Of a stretch of DNA of 64,000 bases, positions 46,645 to 55,823 are shown piece after piece. The stretch lies in the NCBI RefSeq assembly GCF_017355915.2, contig NZ_JAFEUV020000004.1:248001-312000 (forward strand), given 5' to 3'. The DNA is from Telluribacter roseus. GTDB taxonomy: Bacteria; Bacteroidota; Bacteroidia; Cytophagales; Spirosomataceae. Position 1 is the stretch's first letter; the number at the start of each line of letters is the position of its first letter. Made by a program: the position numbers and the translations under genes. Below the pieces are notes generated by a model, which was not told where the DNA came from, did not search any database, and saw nothing but the letters and a program-made list of their open reading frames with translations.

Positions 46645-47136
46645 ATGGGAATGAAATGGAATGGTTTGCTTTTACTTACCTGTATGTTAATGGCTAGTAG
46701 CTGTCAGAAGGACGATTCGACTGATCCGGCTGAGTGCAGTCTGACTATCCCTACCACAAAGGCACCTCAGAGCGAAGTAGCTGCTCTGAAACAATTTATT
46801 GATACGGCTGGAATCAATGCCACGGCTGACGAAAGGGGTTTCTATTACACCATTCATTCCCCCGGCACAGGTCCCAAACCTACTTTATGCTCTGATGTAA
46901 CGGTTAATTATACGGGTACGCTGACGAATGGGAGTACCTTCGAGACTGCTGATGATGTAAGCTTCAACTTATCCCGGCTCATTCTCGGCTGGCAGCAGAG
47001 CATTCCGCTCATTAGTCCCGGTGGAAGTATTACGCTGTATCTACCACCCAGTCTGGCTTATGGAGCGCAGGCCCAACAGGGTATACCGGCTAACTCGATC
47101 CTGATCTTTAAGATTGATCTTGTTTCGGTGGATTAG
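46645..47136 (+). CDS. FKBP-type peptidyl-prolyl cis-trans isomerase, lipoprotein
   Basis: 163 residues. The leader ends LMASSC, with a lipobox Cys near 20. The FKBP domain (about 70-163) shows VTVNYTGTLTNGSTFE, LSRLILGWQQSIPLISPGG and LPPSLAYGAQAQQGIPANSILIF. It is probably anchored in the periplasm and speeds proline isomerisation in secreted proteins. Some catalytic aromatic positions are changed (e.g. FNLSRLILGW where V.GW is usual), so activity may be reduced. Confidence 0.88.
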   Translation: MGMKWNGLLLLTCMLMASSCQKDDSTDPAECSLTIPTTKAPQSEVAALKQFIDTAGINATADERGFYYTIHSPGTGPKPTLCSDVTVNYTGTLTNGSTFETADDVSFNLSRLILGWQQSIPLISPGGSITLYLPPSLAYGAQAQQGIPANSILIFKIDLVSVD

Positions 47137-47162
47137 CGGGATCATTTACTATGACTTATAAA

Positions 47163-47205
47163 TGATAAAAACGCCAGCTTTTAGCCAAAGCTGGCGTTTT
47201 TATCA
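47163..47205. terminator. Bidirectional terminator between FKBP and HepT genes
   Basis: A 19-bp perfect stem (47163-47181 with 47187-47205), with A5 and T5 tracts in its arms, between convergent genes. Confidence 0.9.
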
Positions 47206-47374
47206 GTAAGCTTTTAAGCTGTTTTTCAGACATCTATTGTCCTGTCATTGCAGCACCTGGGAGCGTTATATACCTATTTGCGTACGTTGATGCCTCTTAG
47301 GTATAGGCTGTTAATTTCAAACCTGCCTGTAAAGGGTAGGCAGCTAAGAGCAATGGAACAGAGATTAAAGTAGG

Positions 47375-47710
47375 TTATTCGTCCAAAAACCGCTCTACTT
47401 CTTCCCTGAGCTTTGGCAGATTAGTAGTAATTATGCTCCAGATAATCTCATCAGAAACGGAGTCATAACCATGTATGATCCTGTTGCGTGTTTCAACAAT
47501 TTTGCGGGAATCTGTAAACTTAACCTCAGGGTCTTTTTTCAGAATGCGGCTCATAGCCTCACCAATAATTTCCAGATTTCGCTCAATGGCTCTTTTCGTC
47601 TTCAAGTCCTCTTTGAAAGAAGTGAAGTCCCCTTCAGTACCCAGGAAAATTTCTATTTCATGTATTGCACTAAGAATGTCGTAAGCCCAGGCTTTGATCT
47701 CAACTTCCAT
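47375..47710 (-). CDS. hepT: HepT-like RNase toxin (DUF86)
   Basis: 111 residues, all-helical HEPN fold. The catalytic RX4HXY motif is intact as RNRIIHGY near residues 79-86. In characterised MntA-HepT pairs HepT is an RNase toxin blocked when MntA adds AMP groups to the tyrosine of this motif. Its start overlaps the mntA end by 11 bases, showing coupled translation. Confidence 0.9.
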   Translation of the reverse strand: MEVEIKAWAYDILSAIHEIEIFLGTEGDFTSFKEDLKTKRAIERNLEIIGEAMSRILKKDPEVKFTDSRKIVETRNRIIHGYDSVSDEIIWSIITTNLPKLREEVERFLDE

Positions 47711-48002
47711 AGATTAGCTGGCGCTGTTGTTCAACAGCTTTTCTGAAGTATGGGTTTTTTATGGCTTTTTCTTCCAGCAAGTCCACAGGCCGATGAAGGG
47801 TGTCTTCAAGAGCAAATTTGAGGCTGAAGTAGTTGTCCGCGTAGTACTGTAGGGCCACGGGCTCAAAGTCAACTATAAGATCAATATCGCTTTGGTCGGT
47901 AAACTTATCCGTTAATACTGACCCGAAGGCATATAGCCGCTTCACCTTATGTGTCTCGCACAAAGATCTTATGATATTGCTATATTGATCGAGTGGGCTC
48001 AT
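47700..48002 (-). CDS. mntA: MntA-like nucleotidyltransferase antitoxin
   Basis: 100 residues, a minimal nucleotidyltransferase. The GSX10DXD motif is complete (YAFGSVLTDKFTDQSDIDLIVDF, residues 24-46), with the metal-binding Asp pair in DID. The third Asp lies in HRPVDLLEEKA. It should modify HepT with AMP and so neutralise it. First gene of the two-gene operon. Confidence 0.9.
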   Translation of the reverse strand: MSPLDQYSNIIRSLCETHKVKRLYAFGSVLTDKFTDQSDIDLIVDFEPVALQYYADNYFSLKFALEDTLHRPVDLLEEKAIKNPYFRKAVEQQRQLIYGS

Positions 48003-48046
48003 TTTGGCTAGTATTGCTTACAAAGTTACTGCTTTCAGAAGTATAA

Positions 48047-48172
48047 AATACTGATGAAGAATATTTACAAATCCTTCCACGGTTTCGCGATGGTAAAGAA
48101 TTTGAAGTACAACAGCTCGCAGAGTACCTATTGCTGAAAAGGCAACTGTCAGAACCAATACTACACCAGTGA
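48047..48172 (+). pseudogene. Possible short gene remnant
   Basis: A 41-codon open stretch without a start codon reads as plausible protein (DEEYLQILPRFRDGKEF then EVQQLAEYLLLKRQLSEP) and ends in TGA. It may be the tail of a lost gene next to MntA-HepT. I do not recognise the family, and chance cannot be excluded. Confidence 0.2.
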
Positions 48173-48179
48173 CTTAAAG

Positions 48180-48749
48180 CTAGACCCTAAGCAAGCCGCG
48201 GAAGCCTCTGGCGGCGTAGTACGATTGTGCTCCATTGTGGTACACAAAGACATGGTCGTAGCGACGGTCACCGAAGAGGGCCCCACCAAGTTTCCGGATA
48301 GCAGCAGGTGTTTGAAGCCAGCTCGATGTTTTAAGATCAAACTCTCCGTACTGCTGCAGCTCCCGGTACTGCTCTTCCGTCAGGAGTTCAATACCCATGG
48401 CAGCCGCCATATCCATAGCATTATCGGCTGGTGGATGGTCTTTCCTGGACTCTAGCCCTTCAAGGTCGTAACAAACACTTCGGCGCCCTTTAGGGCTTTC
48501 GGCGGAACAATCGTAGAAAAGGTATTCACCCGTGTTGGTAGCCTGACCTACCACATCCGGTTCGCCACCGGTGCTTTCCATTATGTGGAGAGACCACATT
48601 TTTTCAGGATCAGCTTCCAGCCTGGTCTGTACTTCGCCCCATTCCAGACCTTCATGCCGATGTTTGTTTTTGTTAAACCGGCTTTTCAACGTGCGGAGGA
48701 GTTCTTCCTGCTCTTCGGGTGACAGCTCCTTTGTTTTTTCCATTGCCAT
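48180..48749 (-). CDS. DUF4256 family protein
   Basis: 189 residues, matching the length of DUF4256 proteins. Recognisable blocks are LLRTLKSRFNKNKHRHEGLEW, MESTGGEPDVVG, FYDCSAESPKGRRSVCYD and the ending FVYHNGAQSYYAARGFRGLLRV (last 22 residues). Cytoplasmic, function unknown. Alone between the MntA-HepT pair and an FAD monooxygenase. Confidence 0.88.
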   Translation of the reverse strand: MAMEKTKELSPEEQEELLRTLKSRFNKNKHRHEGLEWGEVQTRLEADPEKMWSLHIMESTGGEPDVVGQATNTGEYLFYDCSAESPKGRRSVCYDLEGLESRKDHPPADNAMDMAAAMGIELLTEEQYRELQQYGEFDLKTSSWLQTPAAIRKLGGALFGDRRYDHVFVYHNGAQSYYAARGFRGLLRV

Positions 48750-48923
48750 ACTTTGTACTTTCTATGTATCTATATTTTGGAGGTAAAATATAAAAGTTCA
48801 GGAGGTTAGTCAACTAAACCCTATTTTAAAGCCTGAAAATGTGACCCTTCTTGAGGGAATGAAAGGCTGAGGGAATTAGACGTAATGGAAGTGTTTAGCA
48901 AGTACCTTGTATGTACCCAAAGA

Positions 48924-50060
48924 TCAGAACTCCACACCTAGTACCTTATCAAGTTGCTTCTGCTGAGCACTGGCCGGTAGGGCACGCATCAGCCTGTTGC
49001 GGAGCCCTCCGATCAGCTTGTTTTGTAGCTGTGCCACTACCCCTATGAGTCGCGACTGCTTTACGATGTACTGCGTTCTGGCCATGCGGAGCCTTTCAAA
49101 CTCCCGAAAGGCATCAGGTAGGGTAGGAGCTCTTTGTATTACATCCGCCAAGATCACCGCGTCTTCGATGGCCTGGCAGGCACCTTGCCCCATGTTGGGC
49201 GTGGTGGCGTGGGCCGCATCGCCGATCAGGAGGATCGTATCAAAAGCATACTGCGGCAACGGAGCAAGATCGGCAATGTCATTCCAAATCAGCTGCTCGG
49301 TTCGGGTATTCTGGAGTACCTCCGGTATGGGGGGATGGTAGCTACCGAAAGTCTGGAGCAGGTCATCAACTTTAAAGTTTTTATACCGGATATCATTCTC
49401 TCTGGCTTTGACACAGGCATACCAGTACAGCTTGTTGTCTTTGAGCGGAACTACCCCAAAGCGTCCCATAGGGCCCCAGGTTTCGCTGGCTTCCCGAAGG
49501 TGATCGGCAGGGTAGTCAATCACCGCGCGCCAGCAGGTATATCCGGCGTATCGGGTAGTAGCTGTGGGTAATAGCTGTTGCCGTACGGGCGAGTGGATGC
49601 CATCTGCGGCGATGAGGTAATCTACCCATTCCTGGGAGCCATCCGCAAAGTGGAGCTGAACTTTACTTCCGCTTCTCTCGAAGTGGAGAAGACGTTTGTT
49701 GGTATGTACGTCTGCGTCGTCCAGGTACGACATCAGCACCTGGTGAAGCCTGGCCCGGTGAATGGTGAAGTTATCGGCGCCGTACTTTTGGCTGGAGGCC
49801 AGCGTATCCGTTTTGGTGATCTGTCTACCCCGTTCGTCTTTGATGACCAGCGCATCCAACAGCCGGCCCTCCTGCATGATAGCATGATCGATCCCCAGTT
49901 TCTGGAAACCCTTCATGGCATTGGCGGCCAGGCCTATACCAGCTCCCACGGCTTTTATTGTGGGTGCTGCCTCGTACACGACGGCATGTATACCTATTCT
50001 TTTCAAAGCGATGGCGGTCGTAAGTCCTGCTATGCCGCCACCTGTGATTCCAATTTTCAT
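48924..50060 (-). CDS. FAD-dependent monooxygenase (PHBH/UbiH superfamily)
   Basis: 378 residues. The FAD-binding GxGxxG is ITGGGIAGLTTAIAL at the N-terminus; the DG motif YLIAADGIHSPVR lies near 155 and the GD motif LLIGDAAHATTPNMGQGACQAIEDA near 280-305. These proteins hydroxylate aromatic or polycyclic substrates using NAD(P)H and oxygen; TetX, which inactivates tetracyclines, is a distant relative. The substrate cannot be told. A Crp-type regulator gene lies upstream in the same direction with a 67-base gap and may control it. Confidence 0.87.
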   Translation of the reverse strand: MKIGITGGGIAGLTTAIALKRIGIHAVVYEAAPTIKAVGAGIGLAANAMKGFQKLGIDHAIMQEGRLLDALVIKDERGRQITKTDTLASSQKYGADNFTIHRARLHQVLMSYLDDADVHTNKRLLHFERSGSKVQLHFADGSQEWVDYLIAADGIHSPVRQQLLPTATTRYAGYTCWRAVIDYPADHLREASETWGPMGRFGVVPLKDNKLYWYACVKARENDIRYKNFKVDDLLQTFGSYHPPIPEVLQNTRTEQLIWNDIADLAPLPQYAFDTILLIGDAAHATTPNMGQGACQAIEDAVILADVIQRAPTLPDAFREFERLRMARTQYIVKQSRLIGVVAQLQNKLIGGLRNRLMRALPASAQQKQLDKVLGVEF

Positions 50061-50127
50061 GTGTGCTGTATCTGATTACCTCACAAAGGTCAGCGGAAAT
50101 CATCAGAATAGATTTTACATATGTTAA

Positions 50128-50715
50128 TTATTGCGTACCTGCTCTGATGCGGCTCAGACTAACCTGGGTGATGTTGAGGTAGGAGGCGATGTACTTGAGG
50201 GGACAGCGATTACTGATGCCAGGGTACTTCCGTTCCAGCTCGTCGTAGCGTTCTTTGGCCGAATAGAACCGTATGCTTTCTATCCGTTGCTGGCCTTCCA
50301 GAAAAGCAAAGGTAGCCAGCTTGCGGGCCGCCGTCTCGATGCCATGGTACTTCAGGCAGCAGGCTTCAAAGTCGGTAGCTGAAAAATAGTAGAGGTCAGA
50401 GTCCTCGATGAGCTGAATTGCTTTCCTGGAAGGCTGGCGGGTGAACAGGCTTTCCACGCCCCCTATAAACTGCTGATCTATGGCGAAATAATCCGTTACG
50501 TCCAGGTCATCCCGATGATAATACACCCTAACCAGTCCTATGTTCACAAAGTACATATGGTAGGAGACCTGGCCTACTTTCAGAAGATCGGTGTTCCTGG
50601 GGAGCTGCTTGCGATGTATGATCTTCTCGAGGGCTTCCACCTCTATAGCTGATAAGGGACTCAGTCGGGCAATGGCTGACGTCACCGGCGAGACATGTTC
50701 TGTTCCCTGAGTCAT
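50128..50715 (-). CDS. Crp/Fnr family transcriptional regulator
   Basis: 195 residues. An N-terminal cyclic-nucleotide-binding fold (about 25-120: LPRNTDLLKVGQVSYHMYFV, QQFIGGVESLF) is joined to a C-terminal helix-turn-helix (ISNRCPLKYIASYLNITQVSLSRIRAG). The residues that bind cAMP in Crp are not conserved, and there are no Fnr cysteines, so the signal is unknown. This divergent type is common in Bacteroidota and usually regulates a neighbouring oxidoreductase, here the FAD monooxygenase. Confidence 0.87.
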   Translation of the reverse strand: MTQGTEHVSPVTSAIARLSPLSAIEVEALEKIIHRKQLPRNTDLLKVGQVSYHMYFVNIGLVRVYYHRDDLDVTDYFAIDQQFIGGVESLFTRQPSRKAIQLIEDSDLYYFSATDFEACCLKYHGIETAARKLATFAFLEGQQRIESIRFYSAKERYDELERKYPGISNRCPLKYIASYLNITQVSLSRIRAGTQ

Positions 50716-50952
50716 AGCTTGTTGATCGAATGCTTCATTTAGGTCTTTCGCTTTAAAAAGCGTACTTATGCACGGGTTTAATCACTAAGCTCTTTCCATC
50801 CCAGGATCCGCGGAAGGTAGTTCTCTTCGCCTGACGGCGGATGGTCAGCAGGGCAATATTTTATCCATCTTATAGGCTTCTACTATTACACCTCCGGCGG
50901 GGATATTCTTATGATAATTATATTTGCCCAATCTAACGTAGCTCTAAAAAAG

Positions 50953-52092
50953 ATGAATAGATTCGTTTTATGCCTTATTGTTCTTATATCACTGGCACTG
51001 CCGTCACATTCACAAACTGTACACCTACCTGATTCTGTTTATTCAGGTAAACAAGGCAGATTGCATGTACAGGGCGTGGTGGTGGATAAAACAAACGGGT
51101 ATGTCTACTTTTCATTTACGGATAGGTTGGTTAAAACGGATCTATCGGGCAAGTTAGTAGGGAGTGTAACAGGCTTTGTCGGGCATCTTGGCGATCTGGA
51201 TATTACCGATGACGGGAAGATATATGGTTCATTGGAATACAAAAATGATGAAATAGGGAAGGGCATAGTAAAGGAATTGGGAGCCAAAACCAGGAATGAG
51301 AGCGGATTTTATATTGCCCTATTTGATGGATCGCGGATTGTGCGTCCGGACATGGATGCCGAAAAAGAAGATGTGTTACGTACGGTATATATCCGGGAGG
51401 CCGTGACTGATTATACAGCCAAGGTGAAAGATGGCCATGAAGAAAGGCCGCACCGGTTTGCCTGTTCAGGAATAGACGGAGTTGCCTTTGCACCCGCTAT
51501 GGGTAGCTCACAGGGTACCAGGAAGTTTCTTTACGTGGCCTACGGTGTGTATGGTGATACGGCAAGGACGGATAATGACCATCAGGTTATTTTGAAATAC
51601 GATGTAAGCGATTGGGAACGGTATGCACAGAAACTATCGCAGGATAACCTGCACCATTCCGGACCGGAAAAGCCGTTGGAAAAATATTTTGTAAAAACAG
51701 GCAGCACGCGGTATGGCATCCAGAATCTGGCTTATGATCCATCCACAGGGCATTTGTTTGCGGCTGTATACCGGGGAGCGAAAGCGCATTTTCCTAACTA
51801 TGATCTGTTTGTCATTGATGGCAAAAGGAAGCCCGAAGAAGGGTATATAACGTCTGAAAATAAGAAGGTTAAAGTCAAGACACTCTCTTTGCTGGAAGCC
51901 GGTCCCAAAGACCCTGCAACAGGTATTCGGGGATGGAACTTTAAGTGGGGAGCTACCGGTCTGTGTCCTTTGGGCAATGGATTATTTTACATATCGCACA
52001 ATAGCAGGGATAAAGACGGGCAACAGCAAAGTACCATCTACACCTACAAATGGGTAGGGGATAATCAGCGTGCTTTTACTTTAGTTAGATAA
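50953..52092 (+). CDS. Secreted protein of unknown function, beta-propeller-like
   Basis: 379 residues from the ATG at 50953, chosen because MNRFVLCLIVLISLALPSHSQ is a signal peptide; an ATG 14 codons upstream gives no proper leader. The mature protein has repeats typical of propeller blades (VVDKTNGYVYFSFTDRLV, GHLGDLDITDDGKIYGSL, NLAYDPSTGHLFAAVY, KWGATGLCPLGNGLFYISH), so a lactonase- or NHL-like fold is likely. Probably periplasmic or secreted. I do not recognise a named family, and catalytic residues are not apparent. It converges with the hybrid kinase gene. Confidence 0.7.
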   Translation: MNRFVLCLIVLISLALPSHSQTVHLPDSVYSGKQGRLHVQGVVVDKTNGYVYFSFTDRLVKTDLSGKLVGSVTGFVGHLGDLDITDDGKIYGSLEYKNDEIGKGIVKELGAKTRNESGFYIALFDGSRIVRPDMDAEKEDVLRTVYIREAVTDYTAKVKDGHEERPHRFACSGIDGVAFAPAMGSSQGTRKFLYVAYGVYGDTARTDNDHQVILKYDVSDWERYAQKLSQDNLHHSGPEKPLEKYFVKTGSTRYGIQNLAYDPSTGHLFAAVYRGAKAHFPNYDLFVIDGKRKPEEGYITSENKKVKVKTLSLLEAGPKDPATGIRGWNFKWGATGLCPLGNGLFYISHNSRDKDGQQQSTIYTYKWVGDNQRAFTLVR

Positions 52093-52162
52093 ACGCTCTG
52101 CCCCTATGTTGGTGTTATCAGTGATATCCCAGGGCTGCCTTTATACCGGGCATGGTTAAAGG

Positions 52163-55100
52163 CTAATCCTCAGGTACTAGTAAAATAATGCTCGCTCCTT
52201 CACCTTCCTTCCCTTCTGCATAGATAGTGCCTCCATGCCGTTCCGCAATCTTTTTACACAAAGCCAAACCCAGACCGGTTCCTTCGTATTTGTCCTTGGG
52301 GTTAAGGCGGGTAAATGACTTAAATATCTTATCTGCCTGGGTCTGGGCGAAACCGATCCCATTGTCCTGGATACAGATCCGTGTATATGTTTTATTCACC
52401 GAAAGACCTTTCCTGATTACTTCTGCTCTATCGGCCATTCCGGAAGTGATCTGAATGAAGGGTGGAATGCCAGGCCTTGAAAATTTCAGCGAGTTGTTGA
52501 TCAGGTTGTAGAACAACTGTTGGAACAGGACTTGGGAGCCATTGATCTCCGGCAGGTTTTCATAGTGAATAGTTGCACCCTTTTGCTGGATCACAATTTC
52601 AAGATCACTTTCTACACTTTCCATAATCTCCGACAGGCTGACACGATCGAACTTCAATTCTGACGCACCAGCAGAGGAGTATTGCAGTACCCCATCGATC
52701 AGGGCATACAAACGGTCTGCTGAACTTTCGATTTTTTCGAGATATGATTTTGCGGTAGGAGGCAACTCATCACCCATTTCCCGAGTCAGGAGACCACCAA
52801 AGATCTTTATTTTACGGGCCGGCTCTTTCAGGTCGTGGCTCACCACATGCGCAAACTGCTCCAGGTCCTGGTTAGACCGCTGCAACTCCTGCGTACGTTC
52901 TTCCACCAGCTTTTCCAGTTTTTCTGCCAATGCTTTTGTACTGTTCAGATCCAGCTGGGTCTTTACCCTTGCCACCAGTTCCCGGGATGAAAAAGGCTTC
53001 ACCAGGTAATCATTCGCCCCCTTTTCCAGACCTTCCACCGTGGCCTCTTCACCGGCACGGGCAGAAAGCAGAATAACCGGAATATGGCTGATCGTGTGAT
53101 CCTGCCTGATCCGGGTCAGTAATTCAAAACCATCCATCCGGGGCATCATGATATCGCTTACCACCAGGTCCGGCTTTGCCTGTTTTACCAGTTCCAGTGC
53201 TTCCAGACCATCTTTCGCAGTGGTCACCTTCCAGTAAGGGCCTAAGACTCTTTTCAGGTAACTGCGCATGTCGGCGTTATCATCTACCAGCAGAATGCTG
53301 ACCATGTTATCATCCTGAATGATAGTTTCTTGCTGTTCTGTTTGCGGACCTTCTCCGGCTGTATGACCAGCATCATTGGCGGTCCAGAGTAGGGCCTCCT
53401 GAGCAAATGCCTCTGCAGTTGTGCCTGACGGCTGGGAGCCATTTTTTTCCCTGATCTTATTCTTATCCAGATGACCGTTCCCTTTAGGCAGGTTGATGGT
53501 AAAAGTGGTTCCCTTGCCTTCAGTACTTTGTACCTCGATCCTTCCCCCGTGCAATTCCACCAGCTCTTTAACCAGGGCAAGTCCTATTCCAGTACCTTCA
53601 TAAGAACGTGAGCGGATATTTTCTATCCGGTGAAACCGCTTGAACAGGTTCGGCAATTCTTTTTGGGGTATGCCCACACCTGTGTCCTGTACCGAAAGCC
53701 TGGGACCCGTTTCTGTTTCCACCAGCTCAATCCTTATTTTTCCTTCAAAGGTAAACTTGAGTGCGTTGGAAAGAAGGTTCAGTATGATTTTCTCCCATAG
53801 TTGCGGGTCCACATAAACGGGTTCTGAAACAGGCCCACACTCGATCTCATAAGTAAGATTAGCTTTCTCTATGGCGGATTGAAAAGCACTGGCCAACTCT
53901 GATGTATACTGGCACAAATCAATGGGCTGGAAAGAAGCCTGGGCCCTGTTTGCTTCCACACGCGAAAAGTCAAGTAAACTATTCACCAGTTTATACAGCC
54001 TCAGTGAATTCTGGTAGGCAGTGGTCAGCCTGTCGAGGTCTTTTTTCGTATGGGTATTCTCCCCTTCGTTAAGTAGTTCTTCCAATGGCCCCAGCATTAG
54101 GGTGATCGGAGTTCTGAACTCATGACTTACATTGTTGAAGAAATCCGTTTTGGCTTTGTTAAGTGCAATCAGCTTTTCGGTACGTATCCGCTCTTCCTCA
54201 TGCGCCGATACATTGGCTATGGCTGTTGATACCTGTCCACCGACGAGGGAAATAAAACTTCGGTAGTCGTCGTCAAACTCCAGTCTTGGACTAATGCCGG
54301 AGATAAAGAAGCCGACCAGTTGTTCCTGACCGGATTTCAGGATTGGAATGATCATTGCCTGCCGGGGCGCCTCTTCCCAGGGACCGGCAGGAAGTGATGA
54401 AAACCGTTGACCCAGATCATTGATCAATACAGGTACACCCGGCGCAGTATTTCTGTGAAAGAGGGGCCAGGCCTGTAGGCCGTTACTTTCCGCATGAATG
54501 GATGAAGGTGAAACGGGGGCGCCGCTATCCACGCCGAATGCTCCTTCCAGCGTGGCTGCTTTGCCATCCTCGGTCATCCGGTAGAATAATCCAAACGGCA
54601 TATCATTCAGATTGGCCGATAATATCTCGGAAGATTTTCGGAAGACCTCCCTGGTATTCTCAGACGCCGTAAGCTCGGAAAGCTGGCTTAATGTGGCGAG
54701 GCGCCGTTGGCTCAGTACCTGCCTGGTATCCTCTGAACATACGCAGAAAACACCACCCACTCCGGCTTCATCATCGGGTATAGGACTATACGAAAAGGTG
54801 AAATAGGTCTCCTCTCTAAACCCTTTACGCTCAGGGGTCAACAACTGCCTCTCAAAATAACAGGCTTTGCCATGATCCAGGACATCATACATGAGCGGAC
54901 CGATAAATTCCCACACGTCAGCCCAGACGACCGGGCCTGATTTTCCCAGAGCCTCCGGATGTCTTTTGCCCAAAACAGGAACATACGCATCATTATGAAA
55001 CATGATCATTTCCCTTCCCCACCAGACAAACATCGGATAAGGAGAGCCCAGCATGGTACCTATGGAGGTTTGTAAACTTCTTGGCCAGCCCTGGGGATGT

Positions 55101-55207
55101 CCAAGAGGAGTGGTAGTCCAGTCGTACTGACGGATCAAATTACCCATCTCTCCTCCGCCCTGCAGAAAGTGGAGCTCTTCCTGGTTCCGCAAACTATTTT
55201 TTGTCAT
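52163..55207 (-). CDS. Hybrid sensor kinase with two kinase cores and one receiver
   Basis: 1014 residues, no membrane helix, so a cytoplasmic sensor. Order: PAS-like domain (about 30-160), GAF (about 170-335), first HisKA with H362 (NNVSHEFRTP), first HATPase (about 465-575, G boxes DTGVGIP and GTGIGLA), receiver (636-750) with phospho-acceptor D685 (LVVSDIMMPRMDG), coiled linker, second HisKA with H791 (VVSHDLKEPARK) and second HATPase (to 1012, DNGIGFA, GTGLGLA). The kinase-receiver-kinase plan implies an internal phosphorelay; there is no DNA-binding domain and no response regulator gene nearby. Confidence 0.92.
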   Translation of the reverse strand: MTKNSLRNQEELHFLQGGGEMGNLIRQYDWTTTPLGHPQGWPRSLQTSIGTMLGSPYPMFVWWGREMIMFHNDAYVPVLGKRHPEALGKSGPVVWADVWEFIGPLMYDVLDHGKACYFERQLLTPERKGFREETYFTFSYSPIPDDEAGVGGVFCVCSEDTRQVLSQRRLATLSQLSELTASENTREVFRKSSEILSANLNDMPFGLFYRMTEDGKAATLEGAFGVDSGAPVSPSSIHAESNGLQAWPLFHRNTAPGVPVLINDLGQRFSSLPAGPWEEAPRQAMIIPILKSGQEQLVGFFISGISPRLEFDDDYRSFISLVGGQVSTAIANVSAHEEERIRTEKLIALNKAKTDFFNNVSHEFRTPITLMLGPLEELLNEGENTHTKKDLDRLTTAYQNSLRLYKLVNSLLDFSRVEANRAQASFQPIDLCQYTSELASAFQSAIEKANLTYEIECGPVSEPVYVDPQLWEKIILNLLSNALKFTFEGKIRIELVETETGPRLSVQDTGVGIPQKELPNLFKRFHRIENIRSRSYEGTGIGLALVKELVELHGGRIEVQSTEGKGTTFTINLPKGNGHLDKNKIREKNGSQPSGTTAEAFAQEALLWTANDAGHTAGEGPQTEQQETIIQDDNMVSILLVDDNADMRSYLKRVLGPYWKVTTAKDGLEALELVKQAKPDLVVSDIMMPRMDGFELLTRIRQDHTISHIPVILLSARAGEEATVEGLEKGANDYLVKPFSSRELVARVKTQLDLNSTKALAEKLEKLVEERTQELQRSNQDLEQFAHVVSHDLKEPARKIKIFGGLLTREMGDELPPTAKSYLEKIESSADRLYALIDGVLQYSSAGASELKFDRVSLSEIMESVESDLEIVIQQKGATIHYENLPEINGSQVLFQQLFYNLINNSLKFSRPGIPPFIQITSGMADRAEVIRKGLSVNKTYTRICIQDNGIGFAQTQADKIFKSFTRLNPKDKYEGTGLGLALCKKIAERHGGTIYAEGKEGEGASIILLVPED

Positions 55208-55823
55208 CTGAATTCTTCGTCGTTCTCTTGTTGATTAAAGGAGGTGCCGATCAATATTGTTTCAAATTATTGGATTGCTTCTTAGTCACTGTCAGCAGGA
55301 AAGCAAAGATACACCTGGAAAGCTATTCAAAGGGTTGTACCTGATTAAAAACTAAGTTTCAGCTCGATTCATGAGTCCAGCGGATCACTGGCTGTGTGTA
55401 CTTTTTACTCCGCAGCCATACTTTTTCTCTTAGCTGAGGGAATACAAATCAACCTCTTATAACAGCAACTTGTATAGCATCAACCTTGTTTGGAACGGGT
55501 GCCTGCCTTGCTAGTGGATTGTGCAATTTGGAGTGAGCCTATTCGAACGCTTACATCGTTACAAGCTCACATACAGTACGTGGAGAAGACCTGGGGCTAC
55601 CGATTTAAAAAAGGGGAATGATTTCATAGCATAGCCTCTTGCCCTCTCAGGCCTTTCGGGTGTCGGGATGAATCATGCTACGATTATTTATGCTCCCTCA
55701 TACTGCAGGCATGTAGTCTACGACCTGAGGACGAGAAAGGAGAGAAGCATTATGTTGTCTATAGCAGAGCTTTAGTACTACCATCAGCATGCTGCTGCAG
55801 GTAGTGGAGGTTGCCCACCCTGC
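55208..55823. other. 616-base gap without an intact gene
   Basis: No gene, RNA or clear repeat. A plus-strand stretch at about 55480-55621 is open and ends with HIQYVEKTWGYRFKKGE and TGA, which weakly recalls the C-terminus of an OmpR-type response regulator (..TVWGVGYRF). It may be a decayed remnant. Confidence 0.4.

Noticed and set aside
47206-47374. Gap after the FKBP terminator as a possible RNA gene
   Set aside because: Only a 6-bp inverted repeat around 47323-47345 was found, too weak to call even as the HepT terminator.
48924-50060. FAD monooxygenase as a TetX tetracycline-inactivating enzyme
   Set aside because: FAD motifs are shared by the whole superfamily; nothing specific to TetX substrate binding could be established, and no resistance genes lie nearby.
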